64,000 nucleotides of DNA from Marinoscillum pacificum (GTDB lineage: Bacteria; Bacteroidota; Bacteroidia; Cytophagales; Cyclobacteriaceae), in the NCBI RefSeq assembly GCF_024714495.1, contig NZ_JAMZMJ010000006.1:248001-312000 (forward strand), read 5' to 3'. Made by a program: the position numbers and the translations under genes. How positions within the stretch are numbered: position 1 is the first letter of the stretch; each line of letters begins with the position of its first letter. This document shows, in pieces, positions 23,556 through 32,582 of this stretch. Below the pieces are notes generated by a model. That model had not been told where the DNA came from. It was given only the letters and a program-made list of their open reading frames with translations, and ran no database searches.

Positions 23556-24113
23556 TCAAAATTTACCCCCATACAGCCACAACCATAAAATCAATGGAAG
23601 GTAATCTCCCAGCTCATTTCTTAGAATTTTAAGGGCTTTTCCCATCTGGTTTTCTACAGTCTTCAGGGACAGGTTCAGCTCTTCCGCTATTTCTTTGTAG
23701 CGCTTTCCCTCAAACCGATTCAACTCAAATATCTCACGGCATTTTTCCGGAATTTTATCCAACGCTTTTTCCAGTCTACCAACCAGTTCATCATATTCCA
23801 GCTCATTTGCTGTTTGGGACAATGGACTTTCGTATTGATTGGCATAAGCCATTTCAATTTTCTGATGCTTCAAGAAATTGAGGCAAGCATTACGTGTCGC
23901 TGTGAATAAGTAGGATTTGGCGGAAGTGGAGATGGTAATCGTTTCTGCCTTAATCCACACATTGGTGAAAACATCCTGAACCAACTCCTCTGCCTGATCT
24001 TTATCTTTCAGATAGTTCATAGCAAAGCCAACCATCACCGGATAGTGTAAGTTGAAAAATGCTTCAAACTCTTTTTCGTCAGAAGGTATTGAGCGGATTA
24101 GGCTTGTGGTCAC
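23556..24113 (-). CDS. ECF sigma factor, FecI-like (Bacteroidota type)
   Basis: A 185-residue RNA polymerase sigma factor. Region 2: FEAFFNLHYPVMVGFAMNYLKDKDQAEELVQDVFTNVWIKAETI and AKSYLFTATRNACLNFLKHQK. Region 4: ALDKIPEKCREIFELNRFEGKRYKEIAEELNLSLKTVENQMGKALKILR. The short tail DYLPLILWLWLYGGKF is the hydrophobic C-terminus frequent in this clade. It heads the FecI-FecR-STN protein operon. Target regulon unknown, most simply the operon itself. Confidence 0.92.
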   Translation of the reverse strand: MTTSLIRSIPSDEKEFEAFFNLHYPVMVGFAMNYLKDKDQAEELVQDVFTNVWIKAETITISTSAKSYLFTATRNACLNFLKHQKIEMAYANQYESPLSQTANELEYDELVGRLEKALDKIPEKCREIFELNRFEGKRYKEIAEELNLSLKTVENQMGKALKILRNELGDYLPLILWLWLYGGKF

Positions 24114-24128
24114 CGGATTGAAAAAATG

Positions 24129-25079
24129 TTAATACTCCCAGATATCTGTCAGTTTGTAAGGAGATCCATGCGAAGTATGTTCTTCTCCTTTGAAATAACG
24201 GAATTTTGGCAATATTATCAAACTTCTGAGATCTTCACGGTCTAGTTTTAAATCTGCAGCCTCAAAATTCTCTTTTAAACGGTCTGATTTGGTCGATCTA
24301 GGGATAACAGCCATCTTTCTTGTCAAACCATAAGCCAGACAAGCCTGGGCATCAGTTATTCCGTGCTTCATCGCAATAGCTGAAATAGCAGGCTCTGTGA
24401 GCAGTTCAGGATCGTTTGCTTTTCGGTAATCTTCCGATCGGCCAGGCGAACCAAGAGGTGCATAGCCAATCATTTTGATTTTATTGAGCTTACAGAAATC
24501 GTATAGTGTCTGCTGAGGCAAATAAGGATGCCACTCACACTGATTGACTTCTGGAGGATCCATGCATTCTTCCAGCAGCAATTGAAGTTTGCTGATATTG
24601 AAATTGCTAACACCAATATGTTTAGTCAATTCTGCTGCCATGCAATCCTCCATCCCTGTCCAGGTATCTTCAATGGGAGCCTCTTCTTCTGCGAGGTATT
24701 CTTCCTCATTCTGAGCCCAATCAATTCCGCGCTCAACAGCTACTGGCCAATGAATTAAATATAAGTCAAAGTAGTCGAGACCCATGTTTGCCAATGACCT
24801 TTCACATGCTGGTTCCACATCGTTGTAGCGATGATCAGAGTTCCATAGTTTGGAGGTTATCCAAAGCTCTTCACGGGTTACATCACCATCGTCGATGGCG
24901 TCATTGATTGCTTGACCCACTTCAGCTTCATTTTTATAAATAGGAGAACAATCAATATGTCGATAACCGATTTTGATGGCTTCTCTAACAACATAATATG
25001 CCTTACTTGCTGGGATCCCTGATGTTCCCAAACCGATCATTGGCATTTCATCTCCGTTGCTGAATTTCAGAAATTTCAA
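24129..25079 (-). CDS. Aldo/keto reductase
   Basis: A 316-residue NADPH-dependent aldo/keto reductase with the complete catalytic tetrad D43, Y48, K77 and H110 in HIDCSPIYKNE, WITSKLW and YLIHWPV. The C-terminal nucleotide-binding motif IPRSTKSDRLKENFEA is present. Length and motif order are standard. It lies 15 bases downstream of the divergent-looking sigma gene end but on the same strand, upstream of it in transcription order, so it may be read through into the sigma operon. Cytosolic; reduces aldehydes or ketones of unknown identity. Confidence 0.92.
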   Translation of the reverse strand: MKFLKFSNGDEMPMIGLGTSGIPASKAYYVVREAIKIGYRHIDCSPIYKNEAEVGQAINDAIDDGDVTREELWITSKLWNSDHRYNDVEPACERSLANMGLDYFDLYLIHWPVAVERGIDWAQNEEEYLAEEEAPIEDTWTGMEDCMAAELTKHIGVSNFNISKLQLLLEECMDPPEVNQCEWHPYLPQQTLYDFCKLNKIKMIGYAPLGSPGRSEDYRKANDPELLTEPAISAIAMKHGITDAQACLAYGLTRKMAVIPRSTKSDRLKENFEAADLKLDREDLRSLIILPKFRYFKGEEHTSHGSPYKLTDIWEY

Positions 25080-25171
25080 ATTATTCTTGTCTAGTTGCGT
25101 TTAACCAAATTTAATCAAGAATTTATCAGATGATAGTATTCATCTACGGGATTGCTTGAAAAATCGATTAG

Positions 25172-25618
25172 CTAGTCTTTCACGCGTTTTAAGTGGAATA
25201 TTTCGGTAGTCACCGTGCCTTCATCCTTCATATCCAGGTGAATTTCCAACTCATCGTCATTAACTAGCTCATAAGTGAGGCCTTTAAGTGTAAATTTATT
25301 TGCCGTAGACTCAATCATGCTAAAGTCGACAAACTCCTCTTTATCTTCCCAGGCTGTAAAATCACCACTGAAATGACGGAGTTTTAGACCTGTTTCATTG
25401 AGTATCCAGAATTCATAAAATTGCACCTTGCCCGTTGCGTCGAAATAGCGAAACATTCCAATCATATCGCCATTACTATCTGGTTCTGACCATATTTCTT
25501 CAAAAGTGCCACCAAATCCTGGTCCAGTCCATCGACCTGTGATCCAGCTGAAGTCATGTTCTTGTGCGGTAGTAGCAAATGATACTAGCAGGAGGAGAGG
25601 TAGTAATAGTTTTTTCAT
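25172..25618 (-). CDS. Exported DUF6265-like protein
   Basis: A 148-residue protein with signal peptide (MKKLLLPLLLLVSFATTAQ). The mature lipocalin-like sequence begins DFSWITGRWTGPGFGGTFEEIWSEPDSNGDMIGMFRY, the pattern of DUF6265: W-I-x-G-x-W followed by E-x-W and G-x-M-x-G. Ends in beta-rich EIHLDMKDEGTVTTEIFHLKRV. Family function unknown; a small-ligand-binding barrel is plausible. Confidence 0.75.
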   Translation of the reverse strand: MKKLLLPLLLLVSFATTAQEHDFSWITGRWTGPGFGGTFEEIWSEPDSNGDMIGMFRYFDATGKVQFYEFWILNETGLKLRHFSGDFTAWEDKEEFVDFSMIESTANKFTLKGLTYELVNDDELEIHLDMKDEGTVTTEIFHLKRVKD

Positions 25619-25696
25619 CGTAAAAAGTGTTTAGTACACTCTCATGACGTGTGGAAGTCTGGAAAGTGGACAATGAAAATAAACTATTTTCTGAGC

Positions 25697-26590
25697 TTAT
25701 TGAAGCTGTTGTGCTACGATTTTTAGACCTTCTTCAAAGGAAGTTGGTTGGAAGCCTAGTTTTTCTTTAGCCTTCTCAATCACAAATCCTGTTTTTGGTG
25801 GTCGTTTGCCTGGTTGAGAGAAAGTGCTTGCGTCTACTTCAGTGATCAAGGAAGCATTTAGCCCATAGGATTCTGCCACTTTAAGTGCCATCTCGTAAGG
25901 AGTCATCATCCCTTCTCCTGAAATATGGAAGATACCCTCATGTTTTCCTTTTGCAACCAAATAGCAGCCTTTGGCCAAATCCTCAGCGAGGGTTGGAGTA
26001 CGCCACTGATCGTTCACCACTTTGATTGGCTCTCCTGCCTCCAGGGATTTTTTCACCCAAAGGACCAGATTAGATCTACTAGCGTTCAATGAGGTACCAT
26101 AAACGAGTACAGTTCTTACGATTGCGTAGCTGATGCCACTTTGGTGCAATAATTTTTCAGCGGCCAGTTTAGATTCGCCATAAACACTGATTGGCTTAGG
26201 CATATCGCGCTCAGTGTAGGGACCTTCTTTTCCATCAAAAACAAAGTCAGTAGAAACGTACACAAAGTGCGCATTGCATGACTTGGCAATTTCGATCAGG
26301 TTTTGAGTAGTGTCAACATTGTTTTCCCAACACAATTCCTGATTTTGCTCGCATTCATCCACTTGAGTCATAGCCGCACAGTGTATGATTACATCTGGAT
26401 CGCAGATTTCTATGAAAACCTTGATCCCGTCCATATTTCTAAGATCGGCCGATAAATAAGTATAGCCACCCTCAGGGTTGCGATTGACTCCCCTGGCAGT
26501 GGCTATAAGTTCTATTCCTTTTTCGTCACGAAGAATTGCAACTAGTTTTTGACCTAAAAGTCCGTTGGCGCCAGTTACAAGTATCTTCAT
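25697..26590 (-). CDS. RmlD-like NAD(P)-dependent sugar-nucleotide reductase
   Basis: A 297-residue extended short-chain dehydrogenase. The nucleotide-binding motif is GANGLLGQKL near the N-terminus, and the active-site pair is YGESKLAAEK (YxxxK). Further marks are FVYVSTDFVFDG and YGTSLNASRSNLVLWV. It matches dTDP-4-dehydrorhamnose reductase and methionine-adenosyltransferase-beta-like proteins. No other rhamnose genes are adjacent, so a specific sugar pathway is not assured. It follows the peptidyl-prolyl isomerase gene by ten bases and is probably co-transcribed with it. Confidence 0.85.
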   Translation of the reverse strand: MKILVTGANGLLGQKLVAILRDEKGIELIATARGVNRNPEGGYTYLSADLRNMDGIKVFIEICDPDVIIHCAAMTQVDECEQNQELCWENNVDTTQNLIEIAKSCNAHFVYVSTDFVFDGKEGPYTERDMPKPISVYGESKLAAEKLLHQSGISYAIVRTVLVYGTSLNASRSNLVLWVKKSLEAGEPIKVVNDQWRTPTLAEDLAKGCYLVAKGKHEGIFHISGEGMMTPYEMALKVAESYGLNASLITEVDASTFSQPGKRPPKTGFVIEKAKEKLGFQPTSFEEGLKIVAQQLQ

Positions 26591-26600
26591 TTACGTAGTA

Positions 26601-27443
26601 TTAATCTTCTGCTGGATACTCGTATCCGTAATTTTTAGTGATTTCTTTTTTCGGAACCATTTCTAGTTCCACTGACATGTAAGTAGGTTTTACTGGACGA
26701 TCACCAGGACCAACTTTGACATCTGCTAATTTATCAATAATGTCTAAACCTTCAACCACTCTTCCGAAAACGGTGTATTCTTTATCCAAATGTGGTGCTC
26801 CCGCGATTTTGGTATAAGTTTCTACCATTCTAGGATCCACTTCTTTGTTAAGGTTGACACTCAATTCTTGCTCTACGTAGCCTTTGCACTCAAGCGCTAG
26901 CTCGTTCATGCCGGCATAGTTGCCTTGTTGCTGTAGATCCATGAATAGTTGCTTCAAGCTATCGTATTCAGGATTTTGCAACATCATGCTAATTGACTGA
27001 TTCAACTTCATTTGGTCAGTGGTCAATTCTGCTTCTGAGAATACTCTTCCGTCAACAATATAGAATTGTGAGCTAGAAGACATTTTCTCAGGGTTAACCT
27101 GATCTCCCTGACGAGCCGCTGCCAAAGCACCTTTAGTATGTTGGAATTTTTCGTTGATTTCAGCAGGAATTCTTGCTCCTTCTGGTTCGCGAGTATCATC
27201 CTTGGCATAAATGTCACCACCTTGTACCATAAAGTCCTTGATGATTCGGTGCCACTGTGTACTATCGTATTTGCCTTCTTTCGCCAGAGCGATGAAGTTC
27301 TTTTTGTGTAATGGTGTCTCATCATACAAGATGGCTTTCATATCGCCAAACTCTGTGTGGATGATCACTAAATAATCTTTGTTTTTGTCACAGGCTGATA
27401 AAACTACTGTGAAAACTATCGCTAAAAGAAATAATCTCTTCAT
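26601..27443 (-). CDS. Cyclophilin-type peptidyl-prolyl isomerase lipoprotein
   Basis: A 280-residue lipoprotein (lipobox LSAC, C18) with a cyclophilin domain: VIIHTEFGDMKAILYDETPLHKKNFIALAKEGKYDSTQWHRIIKDFMVQGGDI. It is followed by ALAAARQGDQVNPEKMSSSSQFYIVDG and, after an insertion, VFGRVVEGLDIIDKLADVKVGPGDRP. The insert of about 80 residues (roughly 143-225) splits the domain and is helical; such insertions are seen in Bacteroidota homologues. Role: proline isomerisation during folding of exported proteins in the periplasm. Confidence 0.9.
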   Translation of the reverse strand: MKRLFLLAIVFTVVLSACDKNKDYLVIIHTEFGDMKAILYDETPLHKKNFIALAKEGKYDSTQWHRIIKDFMVQGGDIYAKDDTREPEGARIPAEINEKFQHTKGALAAARQGDQVNPEKMSSSSQFYIVDGRVFSEAELTTDQMKLNQSISMMLQNPEYDSLKQLFMDLQQQGNYAGMNELALECKGYVEQELSVNLNKEVDPRMVETYTKIAGAPHLDKEYTVFGRVVEGLDIIDKLADVKVGPGDRPVKPTYMSVELEMVPKKEITKNYGYEYPAED

Positions 27444-27464
27444 TGGTTCGCTTTAATTTGGGCT

Positions 27465-27472
27465 CAAATATA
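27465..27472 (-). promoter_or_regulatory. Promoter -7 element for the cyclophilin gene
   Basis: TATATTTG on the minus strand matches TAnnTTTG exactly. Its expected start point leaves a leader of about 15 nt before the ATG at 27443. It lies in the only gap (58 bases) downstream of hemC, so ppi and the RmlD-like gene can be transcribed independently of the larger upstream operon. Confidence 0.5.
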
Positions 27473-27501
27473 CAAGATCAAAATATTAAAAAAACGCTCA
27501 G

Positions 27502-28416
27502 TTAAAGCTCTTTTCGAATATCTGCCAGTACCTTATCTCCACCAGCTTCCAATATTTCTTTTGCCAACTGCTTTCCTAATTTTACAGGGTCCGCGTCAGA
27601 TAATGTTTTCACAATTCGAGTAGAACCGTCCAAACTCACAATTCCACCTTCGATGCTAACCTGATTGCCTGTATTTGTTGCTAATGCGAAAACCGGGATG
27701 CTACATCCGCCTTCTAATTCAGCTAAATACGCACGCTCTGCTAACAATCGCTTTTCCGTCTCTGGATCATTGATTACCTGGCGAATGGCATCTCTTTTTT
27801 CTTGACTGATGTTCACATGAGATTCGATCGCCACGCTTCCTTGACCAACTGCAGGTATAAATTCTTCCGTAGTAAGCTCATGCTTGATCATCTCATCATA
27901 CCCCATACGATGAACGCCTGCATATGCCAAAACCAATCCGTGACACAAACCATCCCGCATTTTTGCAATTCTGGTTTGTAAGTTGCCTCGAACATCTACG
28001 GTTTTGATGTTTGGATAGAAATGCTTGAACAGTGCCACGCGGCGAGTAGAAGAGGTTCCCAAAACAAGGTTGGGATCATTCATATCAATTGATTGATCTG
28101 AGACAATCACGTCATTGATTTTTTCACGCTCAGTGAATGCAATGATTTCAAAACCTTCAGGAAGTCTTGATTGCATGTCTTTGGCACTGTGGACCGCAAT
28201 ATCTACAGCTCCAGAGGCTAATTGCTCTTCCAGTTCTTCAGTGAAAACGCCCTTACTTCCAATCTTGGCAATCGATACATCCAGTACTTTGTCACCTTTG
28301 GTTTCCTTCAAAACCAATTCTGTTTCGTATCCAGCATTTTGCAGCTTTTCAGCTACATATTCTGCTTGCCATAGAGCCAATTTGCTCTGGCGAGTTCCTA
28401 TTCTAATCTTATCCAC
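27502..28416 (-). CDS. hemC: Hydroxymethylbilane synthase
   Basis: Porphobilinogen deaminase, 304 residues, which joins four porphobilinogens into hydroxymethylbilane in haem biosynthesis. Key features: RIGTRQSKLALWQA, AVHSAKDMQ with catalytic D80, LGTSSTRRVA, and LEGGCSIPV with C238, the attachment Cys of the dipyrromethane cofactor. The start is GTG at 28416, which overlaps the rimK-like stop by one base (TAGTG), indicating translational coupling. Last gene of the 32145-27502 operon; other haem genes are not adjacent. Confidence 0.96.
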   Translation of the reverse strand: MDKIRIGTRQSKLALWQAEYVAEKLQNAGYETELVLKETKGDKVLDVSIAKIGSKGVFTEELEEQLASGAVDIAVHSAKDMQSRLPEGFEIIAFTEREKINDVIVSDQSIDMNDPNLVLGTSSTRRVALFKHFYPNIKTVDVRGNLQTRIAKMRDGLCHGLVLAYAGVHRMGYDEMIKHELTTEEFIPAVGQGSVAIESHVNISQEKRDAIRQVINDPETEKRLLAERAYLAELEGGCSIPVFALATNTGNQVSIEGGIVSLDGSTRIVKTLSDADPVKLGKQLAKEILEAGGDKVLADIRKEL

Positions 28417-29318
28417 TATGCGTTTCTCTTAGCCCCTCTTCTTTTTTGATAATTCAGCTCCACATATTCGATGATCTTGCCAGCAATGTCACTTTCGGTT
28501 GCTTTTTCGATGCCTTCAAGTCCTGGTGAGCTGTTTACTTCCAAAATCAACGGCCCTCTGTCAGATTGCAGCATGTCAACACCAGCGACACTAAGTCCCA
28601 TTGTTTCTGCAGCCTTTACGGCAGCAGCTTTTTCTGATCTTTTCAATTTGATCAGCTCTGCAGTGCCACCTCTGTGAAGGTTAGATCTAAATTCTCCTTC
28701 TTTTCCAGTTCGTTTCATGGCACCAACTACTTCTCCGTTTACTACAAAGGCACGAATGTCGGAAGCTTTGGCTTCTTTGATGAATTCCTGAACAAGGATT
28801 CTGGCTTTCAGACCATGGAAGGCTTCTATTACTGATTTAGCAGCTTTGATGGTTTCAGCCAATACAACTCCTAGTCCTTGGGTTCCTTCAAGTAATTTGA
28901 TAATCAAAGGTGCACCACCCATGTTTTGGACAATCTGCTTTTCCTCCTTGGAGTAGTTGGTAAATGCTGTTTTTGGCAAGCCTAATCCAGCGGCAGCAAG
29001 CATCTGCATGCTTCTTAGTTTGTCTCGGGACCTGGTGATGGCGATAGAGCGGTTGGCGCTGAATACGTCCATCATCTCAAATTGGCGCAATACAGCAGTT
29101 CCATAAAAGGTAACGGAAGCACCAATACGAGGAATCACCGCGTCAAATCCTTCGAGTTTTTCTCCTTTGTAATACATGGTTAAGGCATTTTGCTCAATCA
29201 TAATATCACACTGAAGATGATCTATTACATACACCTCGTGTCCACGGAACTGGGCCGCTTCTACAAGTCGTCTTGTGGAATACAAATCTGATCTACGAGA
29301 CAGTATGGCTAATTTCAT
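28416..29318 (-). CDS. rimK: RimK-family ATP-grasp alpha-L-glutamate ligase
   Basis: A 300-residue ATP-grasp ligase of the RimK type, which in E. coli adds glutamate residues to the C-terminus of ribosomal protein S6. Visible parts: [53 protein letters not shown], the ATP-grasp core [19 protein letters not shown] and the metal site [14 protein letters not shown]. It is followed by hemC and preceded by a retropepsin-like gene, the arrangement known for rim loci where a protease accompanies the ligase. Ribosome modification is inferred from the family; other substrates are possible. Confidence 0.92.
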   Translation of the reverse strand: MKLAILSRRSDLYSTRRLVEAAQFRGHEVYVIDHLQCDIMIEQNALTMYYKGEKLEGFDAVIPRIGASVTFYGTAVLRQFEMMDVFSANRSIAITRSRDKLRSMQMLAAAGLGLPKTAFTNYSKEEKQIVQNMGGAPLIIKLLEGTQGLGVVLAETIKAAKSVIEAFHGLKARILVQEFIKEAKASDIRAFVVNGEVVGAMKRTGKEGEFRSNLHRGGTAELIKLKRSEKAAAVKAAETMGLSVAGVDMLQSDRGPLILEVNSSPGLEGIEKATESDIAGKIIEYVELNYQKRRGAKRNA

Positions 29319-29390
29319 TTCTTATATTTTCGTTTGGGGATGTTCAATATATGTAAAATACGCTTGTCCACTGGTTGTTACTAAGTGAAC

Positions 29391-29825
29391 TTATGATGAT
29401 GTCTTTTTCAAATCGTGTGACAGGTTTTTCTTGGATACATCAACCAGAAACCGATCTTTCAACAATTTTCTACCCAGTAAAATGGGATTTTTCATTTGTG
29501 ATCGATCTGAAAGTGAAAACTCCGCAAGGTATGACTTGCCGAATAAGACAATATGCGTTTTGATAATGTACCGCTTTTGGGCTTCGCCATTCGAACTCTT
29601 GATAGACTTTTGGTAATACTCACGAGTTTGAAATTTCTTCACCAACGACTTGCCATCAACTTTCGTAGGCAACTGAAAACTTAGCACTCCATCAGTAACC
29701 ATTATCTTTTTACAATGGATGGATGAAGTATAAGCTCCGGTATCTATTTTGGCATTGGTTTCTAAAATGCCCAGGTCGGGAAGGTCTACTTTATCTGTTC
29801 TGCCAATTGTTTTCTTGGTTTTCAT
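29391..29825 (-). CDS. RimK-associated retropepsin-like aspartic protease
   Basis: A 144-residue protein of the small retropepsin-like family (formerly 'ATP-dependent zinc protease', COG4067). The catalytic motif AKIDTGAYTSSIHC has D28, and the second family motif NPILLGRKLLKDRFLVD is intact. A RimB-type protease that trims or counterbalances RimK-added glutamates is the known association. The ATG at 29825 overlaps the stop of the delta' gene (ATGA), so it is translationally coupled to a DNA-replication gene upstream. Cytosolic. Confidence 0.88.
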   Translation of the reverse strand: MKTKKTIGRTDKVDLPDLGILETNAKIDTGAYTSSIHCKKIMVTDGVLSFQLPTKVDGKSLVKKFQTREYYQKSIKSSNGEAQKRYIIKTHIVLFGKSYLAEFSLSDRSQMKNPILLGRKLLKDRFLVDVSKKNLSHDLKKTSS

Positions 29826-30946
29826 GACCGAAGAAATTTACTGCATTGCAGTGAAAGGTTCATAAATGTGATTCTAGGACTGGCATTTCTCGCCAAATGG
29901 CCCAGGCATTCACTAATGCTCATGTAGATTTTTTCCAGGGCAGGCAAACTGGCAAATCCACCAAATTTTTGAATGAATTCACCTTCAGCTCCTTCTCTGT
30001 TGACCAATTCATTGTTGTCTGCCTTACTAAGGATGGCATCTCTAATTAAGGCAATAGAAAACTCCAACTGGTTTCGTTGCTGTGGCTTGGAACTTCTCAC
30101 GAAATCTTCTGTCACATTGAGCAAACCAGAATAATCGCCTTTCAGGCACATCTGCATCCAGTTTCGAAATGCTTCGTAAGCCATTTTATCGGCATGCTCC
30201 AATTCGTAGATGGCTTTACCCATACTGCCGTTGGACAATCGTGCTACTTTCTCCGCTGTGGTTTGATCGATACCTTTATTTTCAACAAGGTAATCTTTAA
30301 TTACTTCCTCCTTGAATGGAGTCACGTTGAATATTTGCGTTCTGGATTTGATAGTAGCCAGTAGATTATCATAAGCATAACTCACCAGCAAATAGATAGT
30401 TTGTGTTGGTGGTTCTTCCAGTACTTTCAGAATACCATTGGCAGCTGCCGGGTGCATGAACTCTGGATACCAGATAATCAATATTTTAAAATCCCCTTCG
30501 AAAGACTTCATACTCACCGTGCGGATAATGTTACGGCTATCTTCTCTGGAGATTAATACATTCTTGTTTTCATAGCCATTGTAAGCGACCCAGTCATTGA
30601 TGTCACTGTAAGGCTTTTCTGCAGCAAATGTTCGCCATTTTTTTAGCGTTTCTGTTTGCAGCTTGTCATAGTCTGAGCTCTTGCTAGCTGATGGTTTCGG
30701 ATAGATGAAGTGCACATCTGGATGAATCAGCTTGGCCATTTTTTGACAATTGGCACATTCTCCGCAGGAGTCCTGATCTTGTTTGTTTTCACAAAGCAGA
30801 TAGGTAGCAAAAGAAATAGCTACGGGCAATCCACCGCCGCCCAAAGCACTATTGAAAAGCTGTGCGTGAGCAATGTGGTTGTTCTTGTAAGAAGCTACAA
30901 GAGACTTTTTTAAATCATCTAATCCCGGAATTTCGGCAAACTGCAT
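29822..30946 (-). CDS. holB: DNA polymerase III subunit delta'
   Basis: A 374-residue clamp-loader ATPase-like subunit. The N-terminus is MQFAEIPGLDDLKKSLVASYKNNHIAHAQLF, followed by a degenerate P-loop (GGGGLPVAISFATYL) and the four-Cys zinc module with C52, C61, C64 and C67 (CGECANCQKM). Then comes HPDVHFIYPKP and the sensor region KVLEEPPTQTIYLLVSY. The lack of a functional Walker A is normal for delta'. It starts two bases after the stop of the sugar nucleotidyltransferase gene. Loads the sliding clamp onto DNA. Confidence 0.92.
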   Translation of the reverse strand: MQFAEIPGLDDLKKSLVASYKNNHIAHAQLFNSALGGGGLPVAISFATYLLCENKQDQDSCGECANCQKMAKLIHPDVHFIYPKPSASKSSDYDKLQTETLKKWRTFAAEKPYSDINDWVAYNGYENKNVLISREDSRNIIRTVSMKSFEGDFKILIIWYPEFMHPAAANGILKVLEEPPTQTIYLLVSYAYDNLLATIKSRTQIFNVTPFKEEVIKDYLVENKGIDQTTAEKVARLSNGSMGKAIYELEHADKMAYEAFRNWMQMCLKGDYSGLLNVTEDFVRSSKPQQRNQLEFSIALIRDAILSKADNNELVNREGAEGEFIQKFGGFASLPALEKIYMSISECLGHLARNASPRITFMNLSLQCSKFLRS

Positions 30947-30948
30947 AC

Positions 30949-32145
30949 TTAATCTTTATTTTCCCAGACTCTGTATTGGGAAGAAGCTTCAAAGATATGA
31001 TTTAGGATGTCTTTATCTTCCTGGCTGAGGTCTAAATTTCTTCTTTTCATCACAATATCCGCCGTGATAAAGGCCTTTCGCGGATGGTGTGTTGCAAATC
31101 CTTCTGAACCTCCCCACGCAAATGATGGTATGATGGTTCTTGGAAAGCCATTGCCATAGATATTCGAAGCTACGCCCACAGTTGTTCCAGTATTGAAAAT
31201 GGTGCCTATGGCTGTTTTGCTGTGATCTCCCATAATTAACCCACAGAATTGTAATCCAGTGTGCGCAAAACTCCCAGACTTGAAGTCCCACATTCTTACA
31301 GGGTCGTAATTGTTCTTCAGGTTAGAATTGTTGGTAGCTGCACCAAGGTTACACCATTCTCCTAACACGGAGTTGCCAAGGAATCCATCATGACCTTTGT
31401 TGCTATAGCCCCAGAAAATACTGTTGGATATTTCACCACCTACTTTACAGTACGGGCCGGTAGATGTATCTCCTCGCAGTTTGGTACCCATGGCCACAAT
31501 AGAGTGTTCGCCCATCGCAAACGGTCCTCTGATCAATGCACCTTCCTGAATCTCACAATCTTTACCAATGTATATAGGGCCATTTTCGGCATTCAATACT
31601 GCAGCTTTGATGGAGACTCCTTCTTCTAAAAAGATATTTTCAGCACCGTAAACTATAGTGTGCGGATCTTCAATCGCAGCAGATTTTCGTCCGGTGGTGA
31701 TTAACTTATAGTCGTTTCGAATTTCCTGACCATTTAATCGGAATAGGTCCCAGGTGAATGAGATTTCGGAAATTTCTTCAGAAAACTCAGTTGACGAATA
31801 TGCTTCCGGGCTTTCTAATGGGTTTTTGGATCCTTTGGCAACGAGTATTTTGTTCTCTTTGGTGATCGCATCACCTGATGACAGTTTATGAATCTTGTCA
31901 ATTAGCTGTGGGTTGGGTAGGATTCCATCTACAATCCACAAGGTCTCTTGATTAGCTTCTGTAAATGGAAACTTTCCTTGGAGATACCCCTGAGTAGCGT
32001 ATCCGAAGGATTTGATCGCTAAATGCTTAGCCCATTTCTCATCTATCGTAAGGATTCCAACACGCAAATTGGCGACAGGACGCGTGTAGGTGAGAGGTAG
32101 GAGTTGTAAATGGGCGTCTGAAGATTCAGCAAAAAGGATGTTCAT
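30949..32145 (-). CDS. GlmU-like sugar nucleotidyltransferase with beta-helix
   Basis: A 398-residue protein with a divergent N-terminal nucleotidyltransferase domain (LLPLTYTRPVANLRVGILTIDEKW) and a C-terminal left-handed beta-helix of hexapeptide repeats (about 185-370: PIYIGKDCEIQEGALIRGPFAMGEHSIVAMGTKLRG...). The family is annotated as putative sugar nucleotidyl transferase near GlmU and is widespread in Bacteroidota. Normal GxGTRM nucleotide-binding motif is not seen, so substrate and even the reaction are uncertain. First gene of the five-gene operon that continues with holB, a protease, rimK and hemC. Confidence 0.82.
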   Translation of the reverse strand: MNILFAESSDAHLQLLPLTYTRPVANLRVGILTIDEKWAKHLAIKSFGYATQGYLQGKFPFTEANQETLWIVDGILPNPQLIDKIHKLSSGDAITKENKILVAKGSKNPLESPEAYSSTEFSEEISEISFTWDLFRLNGQEIRNDYKLITTGRKSAAIEDPHTIVYGAENIFLEEGVSIKAAVLNAENGPIYIGKDCEIQEGALIRGPFAMGEHSIVAMGTKLRGDTSTGPYCKVGGEISNSIFWGYSNKGHDGFLGNSVLGEWCNLGAATNNSNLKNNYDPVRMWDFKSGSFAHTGLQFCGLIMGDHSKTAIGTIFNTGTTVGVASNIYGNGFPRTIIPSFAWGGSEGFATHHPRKAFITADIVMKRRNLDLSQEDKDILNHIFEASSQYRVWENKD

Positions 32146-32186
32146 AGGGTAAAATTAATCGCTTTCGACTGGACTAGTAAGTACAA

Positions 32187-32220
32187 ACAAAAAAAGTCTT
32201 CAAGCAATGCCTGAAGACTT
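32187..32220 (-). terminator. Intrinsic terminator of rpmE2
   Basis: On the minus strand, stem AAGTCTTCA (32220-32212) with TGAAGACTT (32202-32194), loop of nine bases, followed by a run of seven T residues. It begins about 25 bases after the L31 stop and separates that gene from the downstream operon. Confidence 0.88.
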
Positions 32221-32244
32221 GTAAACTCATGTATTTGAAAACAA

Positions 32245-32493
32245 TTACTTGTTCTTTTTGTACTTCTTGTTGAATTTCTCCACTCTACCAGCAGTATCCA
32301 AGAAGATATTCTTACCAGTGTAGAATGGGTGAGAAGCAGAGCTAACCTCTATCTTGATCAATGGATATTCGTTACCATCTTCCCACTTGATAGTTTCGTC
32401 ACTAGACATTGTTGAGCGAGTCTTGAATTTAAAGTCGCCTGTAGTGTCGAAAAATATAACGTCTTTGTATTCCGGATGAATGTCCTTTTTCAT
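32245..32493 (-). CDS. rpmE2: Ribosomal protein L31 type B
   Basis: An 82-residue large-subunit protein: [29 protein letters not shown]...[33 protein letters not shown]. It has no CxxC zinc motif, the mark of the C-minus (type B) form that many bacteria make when zinc is scarce; in Bacteroidota it is often the only L31. It has an excellent own promoter (32526-32556), a GAGGAAAT sequence close before the ATG and an own terminator, so it is monocistronic. No zinc-box operator was seen. Confidence 0.97.
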   Translation of the reverse strand: MKKDIHPEYKDVIFFDTTGDFKFKTRSTMSSDETIKWEDGNEYPLIKIEVSSASHPFYTGKNIFLDTAGRVEKFNKKYKKNK

Positions 32494-32525
32494 AATTTCC
32501 TCGATGCTTTTCTTAAAAAGGAATA

Positions 32526-32556
32526 CAAAGATAGAGTAAATTATGTGATAATCAAA
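32526..32556 (-). promoter_or_regulatory. Bacteroidota-type promoter of rpmE2
   Basis: On the minus strand TTTG (32556-32553), spacer of 19 bases, then TATCTTTG (32533-32526), an exact match to the TTTG / TAnnTTTG promoter described for Bacteroidota. Predicted start point about 25 bases upstream of the L31 ATG. This is the best promoter match in the window and itself supports the phylum assignment. Confidence 0.85.
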
Positions 32557-32582
32557 AGCACCTTTTTTAATATTTTTACTTC

